DNA of 5,541 nt, from NCBI GenBank assembly GCA_030039525.1, contig JASHVI010000003.1, forward strand, positions 1-5,541, written 5' to 3'. This DNA is from Thermoplasmata archaeon. Its GTDB lineage: Archaea; Thermoplasmatota; Thermoplasmata; Lutacidiplasmatales; UBA184. A model generated the notes under the pieces. It was not told where the DNA came from. It made no database searches and saw only the letters and a list, made by a program, of their open reading frames with translations. Shown piece by piece: positions 1 to 4,830 of this stretch. The number at the start of each line of letters is the position of its first letter. Position 1 is the stretch's first letter. Both the position numbers and the translations under genes were made by a program.

Positions 1-358
1 CGAGCGGGCGGAACTCGAGGGCTAGCTCGCTTCCGCCCGGGAGCCGGAGGCGGGCCGGTCGCGGTCGCTGGGCGTCGTGGAAGGCGCGGACGCTCCGGGC
101 CGCCTTCCGGAGAGCCCGGGCGAGCGCCGGCGGCACGCGCCGCTCCGCTCGGCGGCGCGCCACCTCGCCGACCTCGAGCGGGCCGCCCCAGCCATCGAAC
201 TCGCGGGCGTACCGGCGAAGCGCACGGTCGCCGTCCGAGCGGACCTTCCGGAGGATGCGATCCACCGCCGGGGCCACCTCGTCGAGCTCCCGACGGAACT
301 GCTCCCGTCGATCGACGGCCTCGGCGAGCGCCGCGGCGTCGACCCGCTCGACCCTCAT
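1..358 (-). CDS. hisD: Histidinol dehydrogenase, N-terminal part (cut by window edge)
   Basis: HisD oxidises L-histidinol to L-histidine in two NAD-dependent steps, the end of histidine biosynthesis in the cytoplasm. Only the first 119 residues are present, because the frame runs off the left edge; the full family is about 420-430 residues. Two N-terminal signatures are readable: ILRKVRSDGDRALRRYAREF (about residues 35-54) and AARSVRAFHDAQ (about 86-97), matching the usual 'VR.rGD.AL..Y...FD' and 'A...I..FH..Q' blocks. The zinc and catalytic residues lie outside the window. The ATG overlaps the hisG stop codon as ATGA (355-358), which fixes the start and suggests translational coupling. The order hisG-hisD on one strand indicates a his operon continuing to the left. 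Identification rests on these motifs and on hisG next door. Confidence 0.87.
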   Translation of the reverse strand, partial: MRVERVDAAALAEAVDRREQFRRELDEVAPAVDRILRKVRSDGDRALRRYAREFDGWGGPLEVGEVARRRAERRVPPALARALRKAARSVRAFHDAQRPRPARLRLPGGSELALEFRPL

Positions 359-1224
359 GCGGCCACCAGGCGCTCGAGCGGGGTGACGAGGATGCCGGTC
401 GCCCCCCGGATCTTGAGGACCGCCACGATGCCGTTCACCGCGGAGGCGTCGACCACCGCGTGGATCGCGACCCAGTCCTCTCGGCCAAGGAGCGGCAGCA
501 CCGTCGGCCCGCCAACCCCCGGGAGGAGCGAGGAGAGTTCGGGGAGCAGGGCGGCGGGAACATTGGCCATGAGGTACCGGGAACGGTCCGCCCGCACGAC
601 CGATCGCAGGGCGAGGAGCAGCTCGTCGACCCGCTCCCGGTCGGTCCCGACGAGCCCCGCACGCACGATCGCCGCGGCCTCGACCTCCCGGACCGTCGCG
701 ACCTCGCGCAGGCCGTTGCTCCGCAGCGTCGCCCCGGTCTCCACCAGGTCGAGGATCGCATCGGCGATCCCGATCGCGGGCGCCGCCTCGACCGCCCCCG
801 ACAGGGTCACGATCTCGACGGACCGGCCGATCGACTCGAAGTAGCCCCGCGCGAGACGGGGCATCGACGTCGCCACTCGCGTTCCGGGGGCGAGATCCTC
901 CGCCCCTCGAGCCCCGGAGCGCTCCGGGACCGCGAGAACGAGCCGCGAACGGCCGAAGCCGAGGGGTTCGGCGACCTCCAGGGGCCGTCCGGACTCCTCG
1001 AGCAGGTCCGTTCCGGTGATCGCGACATCGGCCGCTCCCCGATCGACGAAGGTCGGTACGTCGCGGGCGTTGACGCTCAGCAGTTGATAGCGTCGATCGG
1101 CGGTCACCACGGTGAGCCCGCGGTCCTGATCGCCGTTGTCGGGGGTGGTGAGACCGATGCGGGCGAGGAGACGCAGCGTGGGGGCCCTAAGCCGGCCCTT
1201 GTTCGGGATCGCGATCCGGATCAT
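355..1224 (-). CDS. hisG: ATP phosphoribosyltransferase, long form (HisG)
   Basis: HisG joins ATP and PRPP to give phosphoribosyl-ATP, the first and normally feedback-inhibited step of histidine synthesis. At 289 residues it is the long form. Residues 1-10 (MIRIAIPNKG) are the typical start. ADVAITGTDLL (65-75) and AEPLGFGRSRLVLAVP (85-100) belong to the two-lobed periplasmic-binding-protein-like core. DLVETGATLRSNGL (159-172) is the family's PRPP-binding signature. Residues about 216-289, from YLMANVP to the end, form the ACT-like C-terminal domain that binds histidine in long-form enzymes, so no separate HisZ is expected. The ATG is preceded by GGGAGG nine bases away. The stop overlaps the hisD start by 4 bp. 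All expected blocks are present and I see no defect. The name is secure. Confidence 0.97.
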   Translation of the reverse strand: MIRIAIPNKGRLRAPTLRLLARIGLTTPDNGDQDRGLTVVTADRRYQLLSVNARDVPTFVDRGAADVAITGTDLLEESGRPLEVAEPLGFGRSRLVLAVPERSGARGAEDLAPGTRVATSMPRLARGYFESIGRSVEIVTLSGAVEAAPAIGIADAILDLVETGATLRSNGLREVATVREVEAAAIVRAGLVGTDRERVDELLLALRSVVRADRSRYLMANVPAALLPELSSLLPGVGGPTVLPLLGREDWVAIHAVVDASAVNGIVAVLKIRGATGILVTPLERLVAA

Positions 1225-1233
1225 CCCGGCTCG

Positions 1234-1239
1234 CCTCCC
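1234..1239 (-). promoter_or_regulatory. Shine-Dalgarno sequence of hisG
   Basis: On the minus strand GGGAGG lies nine bases before the hisG ATG, a good match to the anti-Shine-Dalgarno end of 16S rRNA. It supports the ATG at 1224 and implies that hisG mRNA has a leader, unlike the regulator gene at 2700. Confidence 0.6.
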
Positions 1240-1335
1240 GGATCCCCGGCACGAGGAACGATCGGCGCGCGGCGCCGCGGGAGCGAGCGAAGAACGGCGG
1301 GTCTGGGGGAGGCGCGCTTAGCGGATCGCGAGATG

Positions 1336-1350
1336 GTAGCAACCAGCTAC
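1336..1350. repeat. Inverted repeat GTAGC-N5-GCTAC upstream of hisG
   Basis: A perfect 5-bp inverted repeat with a 5-bp spacer (GTAGC AACCA GCTAC) sits about 110 bp before hisG. It is less GC-rich than its surroundings. Its size and spacing suit a dimeric regulator, or a small hairpin in the hisG leader. Arms this short could arise by chance, and no copy was seen elsewhere in the window. Confidence 0.25.
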
Positions 1351-1401
1351 GGCTTCTGCGGCCATCCGCGGATCCTCGGCGCGGGCGGACCCGGCCCGGC
1401 A

Positions 1402-1407
1402 CTTAAG
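1402..1407 (-). promoter_or_regulatory. Candidate TATA-like box for hisG
   Basis: The minus strand reads AATCCTTAAGTGC here, one of few AT-rich spots in the 223-bp spacer between hisG and the channel gene. If CTTAAG is an archaeal TATA box, transcription would start near 1378 and leave a leader of about 150 nt before hisG. The element is self-complementary, so its direction is not defined by the sequence. The long leader makes the assignment weak. Confidence 0.22.
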
Positions 1408-1438
1408 GATTCGCCCGGGACCGGCGGGGTATCAGGAC

Positions 1439-1458
1439 CCCGGGGGATCACCCCCGGG
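1439..1458 (-). terminator. GC hairpin at the end of the ars-type operon
   Basis: CCCGGGGG (1439-1446) and CCCCCGGG (1451-1458) are perfect 8-bp complementary arms with a 4-base loop. The hairpin overlaps the stop codon (TGA at 1448-1450) of the channel gene and is placed to end or stabilise the operon transcript. No T-run follows on the minus strand, so it is not a classical intrinsic terminator. Confidence 0.35.
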
Positions 1459-2119
1459 AGCTCGGGCCCGGATTACGGTAGGCCGCGAGCCCTGCGGCGC
1501 CGAGGCCCCCGGCGAACGTGGCGACCAGGTAGAGCCACAGCCAACTCGGATCCGAGGAGAGGACCGCCGGCGCGATGGATCTCGCCGGGTTCAGGGAGCT
1601 ACCGGTCCACGGGCCGATCACGAGGGTGGAGAGCCCGACCACCGCCGCCGGGAGTAGCAGGAGCGACCGGCGCGGTCGCCCCCCGGCCCCCGTCAGGTAG
1701 AGAACGGATGCCATCAGCAGGAAGGTGAACGCGAACTCGAGCGGGAACACCCACAGGGGGCCCCGGGGGCCCGGCAGCGTGGCGCCGAGCCGGGCTCCGC
1801 TTCCCAGGAGCTCCCGCACCGAGAAACTCCCCGAGAAGGCCCCGGCGATCTGAGCCCCCATGTAGAGCGGGGCCTCGGCCGCCGGAAACCGGCGGGCGGC
1901 GACCAGGCCGGCCGTTATCGCCGGGTTCAGGTGCGCCCCGCTCACGTACGCGAACGCCTGGATCGGGAGCGCGACGGCGGCGAACCAGGCGAGGGCCAGC
2001 ACCCACTGCGGAACACCGCCCGCGGAGGACCCCGCCACGATGGCGCCCGTGCCGACGCCGACAAGCATCGCCGTGCCGGTCGCCTCGGCGGCGCAGCGAC
2101 CGGCGATCCCTCGCGTCAC
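1448..2119 (-). CDS. aqpS: MIP-family channel, AqpS-like aquaglyceroporin (arsenite channel candidate)
   Basis: This is a membrane channel of the major intrinsic protein family, 223 residues with about six hydrophobic helices (roughly 12-30, 37-58, 84-101, 122-142, 152-170 and 190-213). Both pore motifs are intact: SGAHLNPAIT with NPA at 65-67, and TGSSLNPARS with NPA at 177-179. A gapless alignment by eye to AQP1 and GlpF puts Trp45, Thr165, Ser174 and Arg180 at the selectivity filter. The GlpF-like Trp and the lack of the water-channel His suggest a wide pore for small uncharged solutes. The gene starts with GTG 7 bp after the arsC stop, with no clear Shine-Dalgarno sequence, so it is probably co-translated. 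In Sinorhizobium meliloti an aquaglyceroporin (AqpS) encoded beside ArsC lets arsenite leave the cell. The family call is firm; the arsenite role comes from context. Confidence 0.93.
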   Translation of the reverse strand: MTRGIAGRCAAEATGTAMLVGVGTGAIVAGSSAGGVPQWVLALAWFAAVALPIQAFAYVSGAHLNPAITAGLVAARRFPAAEAPLYMGAQIAGAFSGSFSVRELLGSGARLGATLPGPRGPLWVFPLEFAFTFLLMASVLYLTGAGGRPRRSLLLLPAAVVGLSTLVIGPWTGSSLNPARSIAPAVLSSDPSWLWLYLVATFAGGLGAAGLAAYRNPGPSSRG

Positions 2120-2126
2120 GCGCGGC

Positions 2127-2534
2127 CTAGTCCGCGGTCAAGGTGCGCCGAAGCTCCTCGACGCGCCGCCGTATCTCGTCCCGAACGTGGCGAAAACCCT
2201 CATCGTCCAAGGCCGCCGGATCCGGCAGGCTCCAGTCCGTGAGCTCGGTGGTTCTCAGGCGCGCGGGACAGCTCTCGCGGTCCAAGCATCCCATCGTGAT
2301 CCGGACCGACGACCGGTCGATCCGCTCCGGCGTGAGCAGCCTCGGGGGATGATCGGGTAGGCCGAGGCCGATCTCCGCGAGCATGCGGGCCGCGCGGGGA
2401 TTCGCGTTCCGGGCGGGCTCGGTGCCCGCCGACTCGGCGATCCACCCGTCGGGAGCGCCGGCGTTGAAGATGGCCTCCGCCATCAGAGAACGGGCGGCGT
2501 TCTCGACGCAGACGAAGAGGACGGTTCGCGTCAC
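2127..2534 (-). CDS. arsC: Arsenate reductase, thioredoxin-coupled, LMW-phosphatase fold
   Basis: A cytoplasmic enzyme of 135 residues predicted to reduce arsenate to arsenite, passing electrons from thioredoxin through a cysteine relay. The phosphatase P-loop is VCVENAARS with Cys9 and Arg15 (C-x5-R). The redox pair Cys83 and Cys89 lies in MGCLDRESCP, nearly the same positions as Cys82 and Cys89 of S. aureus pI258 ArsC, where Cys10 is the nucleophile. The Asp105-Pro loop (WSLPDPA) supplies the general acid. Having all three cysteines argues for a reductase rather than a protein tyrosine phosphatase. The GTG start overlaps the stop of the upstream Cys-rich ORF as GTGA, so translation is probably coupled. 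The channel gene follows 7 bp downstream. A phosphatase role is the alternative, but less likely given the relay cysteines and neighbours. Confidence 0.93.
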   Translation of the reverse strand: MTRTVLFVCVENAARSLMAEAIFNAGAPDGWIAESAGTEPARNANPRAARMLAEIGLGLPDHPPRLLTPERIDRSSVRITMGCLDRESCPARLRTTELTDWSLPDPAALDDEGFRHVRDEIRRRVEELRRTLTAD

Positions 2535-2638
2535 CTGGTTTCGCAGCCCTTACAGTACCCCGGGGGGCAGGACCGCGGGTCGCAGCAGACCGCGGTCGTG
2601 CAGCGCTCGGCGGCTTCACCGCACGCGGCGTCCGCCAT
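2531..2638 (-). CDS. Small Cys-rich protein (35 aa), first gene of the ars-type operon
   Basis: I do not recognise this protein. An ATG at 2638 opens a 35-codon frame with seven cysteines (residues 6, 13, 18, 19, 24, 29 and 32), 20% of the protein. The C-terminal part reads CCDPRSCPPGYCKGC, with a closing C-x2-C. It has no membrane segment or signal peptide and should be cytoplasmic. Its TGA overlaps the arsC GTG by 4 bp (2531-2534), the pattern of a real coupled cistron. It also fills the otherwise empty gap between the operator and arsC. The cysteine density recalls metallothioneins and small zinc ribbons, so it may bind arsenite or another soft metal, or hand it to a partner; that is inference. 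The Shine-Dalgarno match is poor. With the predicted promoter the leader would be only about 10 nt. It could still be a chance frame. Confidence 0.68.
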   Translation of the reverse strand: MADAACGEAAERCTTAVCCDPRSCPPGYCKGCETR

Positions 2639-2651
2639 GGGCCCGCTCGAC

Positions 2652-2670
2652 CACTTCAAAGACTGAAGTG
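2652..2670. promoter_or_regulatory. Perfect inverted-repeat operator in the divergent promoter
   Basis: CACTTCA-AAGAC-TGAAGTG is a perfect 7-bp inverted repeat with a 5-bp spacer, 19 bp in all. It stands out as an AT-richer block. It lies between the Cys-rich ORF and the HxlR-type gene, directly beside the TATA-like box. Dimeric winged-helix regulators of the HxlR family bind such sites. The likely reading is that the regulator at 2700 binds here to control both the ars-type operon and its own gene. Binding itself is inferred. Confidence 0.62.
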
Positions 2671-2678
2671 CTCATAAG
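2671..2678. promoter_or_regulatory. TATA-like box shared by divergent promoters
   Basis: CTCATAAG on the plus strand reads CTTATGAG on the minus strand, so one element can serve both directions. Its centre is about 26 bp before the GTG at 2700, which predicts a leaderless plus-strand mRNA. On the minus strand the same spacing puts the start near 2648, about 10 nt before the Cys-rich ORF. The operator abuts it. This reading assumes an archaeal host; in a bacterium it could be part of a -10 element. Confidence 0.45.
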
Positions 2679-2699
2679 CCGCCGCTACGTACGGTCGAA

Positions 2700-3038
2700 G
2701 TGTCGCACGGCCGCGAGGACGGGCTCGTCTGCCCGTGCCCCCCGATCGGCCTGATCGACGTGGTCGGCAAGAAGTGGGCGGTCTGTGTGGTCTCGCTCCT
2801 CGGCAGGTACGGCGTCGTGCGGTTCGGCCCGATCCAGCGCTGCCTCTCCGGCGTGAGCCCGGCGACGCTCACCGCCACGCTCCGAGCGTTGGAACGCGCC
2901 CAGCTGATCCGGAGAACGCCCGCGATCAGCCCGAGAGGAGCCGTGCAGGCCTACGCGCTGACCCGGTCGGGGCGGGTGCTCTACGAGCGCTTGCAGCCCC
3001 TGGCCGACTGGCTCGCGCAGGCGCCCCGCTCGGCGTAG
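2700..3038 (+). CDS. HxlR-family winged-helix transcription regulator
   Basis: A DNA-binding regulator of 112 residues. The HxlR pattern is clear. CPPIGLIDVVGKKWAVCVVS (13-32) matches the family's 'CP...l.ligGKW...il'. RFGPIQRCLSGVSPATLTAT (41-60) and the following LRALERAQLI (61-70) are the helix-turn-helix with its recognition helix. AVQAYALTRSGRVL (81-94) is the wing, and LADWLAQ (101-107) is the end helix with the usual Trp. Cysteines are at 11, 13, 29 and 48. Cys13 sits at the conserved family position; Cys11 makes an unusual CPC pair. The GTG start has no Shine-Dalgarno sequence, consistent with leaderless translation. It faces away from the ars-type operon across a palindromic operator, so it probably controls that operon. 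The signal could be arsenite, another thiophilic agent or oxidants; the sequence does not decide. Confidence 0.92.
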   Translation: MSHGREDGLVCPCPPIGLIDVVGKKWAVCVVSLLGRYGVVRFGPIQRCLSGVSPATLTATLRALERAQLIRRTPAISPRGAVQAYALTRSGRVLYERLQPLADWLAQAPRSA

Positions 3039-3082
3039 CCCTCTGCCGGGGCTTCCTCTCCCGTCGACCGGTCCGCCCTCGA

Positions 3083-3107
3083 GCGGCCACGGAGGACTCC
3101 GGGCCGC
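3083..3107 (+). terminator. Hairpin downstream of the HxlR gene
   Basis: GCGGCC (3083-3088), one bulged A, then CGGAG (3090-3094) pair with CTCCG (3097-3101) and GGCCGC (3102-3107), an 11-bp stem about 45 nt after the regulator's stop. It is a candidate 3' end for that transcript. No T-run follows, and in DNA this GC-rich some such repeats occur by chance. Confidence 0.35.
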
Positions 3108-3144
3108 CCCGGGGAAGCTGTGACGGGCTCCTCACCCCCTGCTC

Positions 3145-3185
3145 CGGCCGATCGGGAGTCATTCCGCGAAATCCGGGATCGGCCG
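3145..3185. repeat. Inverted repeat in the middle of the convergent spacer
   Basis: CGGCCGATC (3145-3153) and GATCGGCCG (3177-3185) are perfect 9-bp complementary arms separated by 23 bases. The repeat lies midway between two converging genes and could act as a terminator structure from either side. I see no coding frame with family character in the spacer 3039-3273. Confidence 0.3.
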
Positions 3186-3234
3186 TTCCCGGGGGCTGGG
3201 AGGCGAGTCCGCCGCGACACCGACGGAGGTCCCG

Positions 3235-3259
3235 GGCCTCCGGGGAAGACCCGGGGGCC
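3235..3259 (-). terminator. Hairpin downstream of the amidohydrolase gene
   Basis: GGCCTCCGGG (3235-3244) and CCCGGGGGCC (3250-3259) pair at nine of ten positions around a 5-base loop. The remaining position is T facing G: a wobble in plus-strand RNA but a mismatch in minus-strand RNA. It lies 14 bp past the amidohydrolase stop codon, the right place to end the glnA-amidohydrolase transcript. A T-run is absent. Confidence 0.35.
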
Positions 3260-3273
3260 GAGATTGGTCGGTG

Positions 3274-4794
3274 CTAGGGAGCCACCACGGGCGAGCCCCG
3301 CAACCAGACCTCTCGCGGTAGGCTCCCTCCGGGCCGGGCGAGCGCGTCCAGGGAGGGGACCGCGAAGGCGACCAGGCTGGCCTCGGCGCCGGGCTCGAGG
3401 TGCCCGAGGTCCGTTCGACCGAGCACGGCCGCCCCCCCGACCGTGTAGAGCGCGAGGGCCTCGGAGGCGCCCATCGGGGGACCGAGGCCCTGCCCGTCCG
3501 TCGCGGAGCGAATCCCCTCCATCGGGTCGAGCGCCTCGGTGGGCGCGTCGCTCGAGCCCGCGAGAACGGCCCCGCCGGATCTCAGGGCCTCGATCGGGTA
3601 GGCGTCGCCCAGGCGTCGCGGGCCGAGGCGCTCGGCGAGCCAGGGAGCGTCGCTCGTGCGGAAGCTCGGCTGCACGACGACGTCGATCGGGAGTCGAAGG
3701 ATCCGCTCGCGGAGCGGGGCCGGCACGAGCCCGGCGTGCTCCAGCCGGGGCCGGGCCCGGGGCGCTACCCGCTCCAGCGCCGCGACGACCGTGGCGATGC
3801 CGCGGTCCCCGAGGGCATGGGCGGCCACCCGAAGCCCGAGGGCGTCGGCCCGGCGGATCGCCTCGTCCCACCCGGCCGGGTCCCAGAGCGGAAGCCCGCT
3901 CTCGCCGGGCGCGTCCTCGTACGGCTCCTCGAGCCAGGCCCCGCGACCTCCGAACGACCCATCGGCGAACAGCTTCACACCGACCACCTCCCCCGCCCCC
4001 CGCCGACGGCGCTCGGCCCACGCATCGATCGACGCGAGGTCCGAGACCGCGCCGTACGCCTGGTAGGCCGGCGAGGCGCCCCGACCCGGTGGCCGCCCGC
4101 GCCACCAGTCGAGCTCCGCCGGGGTAGTGCGGAGCGCGGCGACCGCTGCGATCCCGAGCTTCGCGCAGCGCTCGAGGAACCGTTCGCCGAGGTCCGGCCG
4201 ATCGGACAGGCGCGGGAACGGGAACCGGTCGAGGTAGGCCAGTGCCCGCTCCCGCAGGAGCCCGGTCGGATGGCCGGAGGGGTCCCGGACGATTCTCCCC
4301 CCGGGCGGGTCGATCGACCCCCGGTCCACGCCGATCGCCGTCAGCGCCGCGCTGTTGACCACCGCGACATGGGCGCAGACCCGCGTCAGGGCGAGCGGGC
4401 GATCGGGGACCCATCGATCGAGGTCCCGGCGGTCGGGCATTCGGCCCTCGCTCCACCGCTCCTGGTCCCACCCGCTGCCCCAGAGGGCCCCCGACGGTCG
4501 AGCGAGGGCGGCCGCGGCCACGCGCTCGCCCACCTCGGCGAGGCTCCCGGTCCCGCGCAGATCGATGCCCGCCGGCTGGAGGGCGGCCTCCGTGACGTGG
4601 AGGTGGGCGTCCACGAACGCCGGCACCACGAGACGACCCCGAAGATCGACGCGGTCGGCCCCGGTCGGGACCTCCGGACCTCCCGCGCCGCCCTCGCCCG
4701 CCGCGACGACGCGGGTCCCCTCGGTGACGAGGCGCTCGACGAGCCGCCGGCCCGTCCAGATCCGGCCGCCGAAGAGGACCCGGGCCTCGGGCAC
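3274..4794 (-). CDS. Amidohydrolase family 3 protein (YtcJ/NfdA-like metal-dependent hydrolase)
   Basis: A cytoplasmic metal-dependent hydrolase of 506 residues, about usual for amidohydrolase family 3. A small beta domain comes first (about 1-57), then the TIM barrel with the metal motif VDAHLHV (His64, His66). Next come ALTRVCAHVAVVNSAAL (135-151), VKLFADGSFGGRGAWLEEPY (273-292) with Lys274 and Asp278, and AAHALGDRG (324-332) with His326. RLEHAG (350-355, His353), VVVQPSFRTSDAPW (372-385) and AGSSDAPTEALDPMEGI (412-428, Asp416) complete the active-site set. Family members such as NfdA cleave N-substituted formamides, but most have no known substrate and none can be given here. The GTG start is in frame with the glnA stop 36 bp upstream, and no earlier start codon exists in that frame. 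The gene probably shares a transcript with glnA. Confidence 0.94.
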   Translation of the reverse strand: MPEARVLFGGRIWTGRRLVERLVTEGTRVVAAGEGGAGGPEVPTGADRVDLRGRLVVPAFVDAHLHVTEAALQPAGIDLRGTGSLAEVGERVAAAALARPSGALWGSGWDQERWSEGRMPDRRDLDRWVPDRPLALTRVCAHVAVVNSAALTAIGVDRGSIDPPGGRIVRDPSGHPTGLLRERALAYLDRFPFPRLSDRPDLGERFLERCAKLGIAAVAALRTTPAELDWWRGRPPGRGASPAYQAYGAVSDLASIDAWAERRRRGAGEVVGVKLFADGSFGGRGAWLEEPYEDAPGESGLPLWDPAGWDEAIRRADALGLRVAAHALGDRGIATVVAALERVAPRARPRLEHAGLVPAPLRERILRLPIDVVVQPSFRTSDAPWLAERLGPRRLGDAYPIEALRSGGAVLAGSSDAPTEALDPMEGIRSATDGQGLGPPMGASEALALYTVGGAAVLGRTDLGHLEPGAEASLVAFAVPSLDALARPGGSLPREVWLRGSPVVAP

Positions 4795-4827
4795 GCGGAC
4801 CGGGAGCGGGTCCGGGGGATACCCTCC
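4795..4827 (-). promoter_or_regulatory. Distant Shine-Dalgarno sequence plus hairpin before the amidohydrolase start
   Basis: On the minus strand GGAGGG (4822-4827) is the only good ribosome site, but it lies 27 bases before the GTG. Between them CGGACC (4809-4814) and GGTCCG (4796-4801) form a 6-bp stem with a 7-base loop. Folding it out would leave eight bases between site and start, a normal spacing. The loop CGCTCCC could instead pair with GGAG of the ribosome site. The structure is read directly; a translational role is inference. Confidence 0.35.
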
Positions 4828-4830
4828 GCC

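Noticed and set aside
77..844. A 255-codon plus-strand frame opposite hisG and hisD
   Set aside because: It is antisense to two clearly identified his genes and has low-complexity Arg/Ser/Thr content with no domain.
1311..1400. Possible tRNA gene in the hisG upstream spacer
   Set aside because: A short GGTAGC-like stretch resembled part of a D-arm, but no T-arm consensus, anticodon stem or acceptor pairing could be found on either strand.
1187..1402. A 71-codon minus-strand frame upstream of hisG
   Set aside because: It overlaps the hisG start in another frame, is rich in Arg, Ser and Pro, and begins inside the candidate promoter element.
460..1728. A 422-codon plus-strand frame over hisG, the spacer and the channel gene
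   Set aside because: It is antisense to two real genes for most of its length. The piece in the spacer, starting MVATSYGFCG, looked gene-like briefly but continues into low-complexity sequence with no family match.
3120..4127. A 335-codon plus-strand frame opposite the amidohydrolase
   Set aside because: Arg/Pro/Gly-rich shadow of the amidohydrolase frame without motifs.
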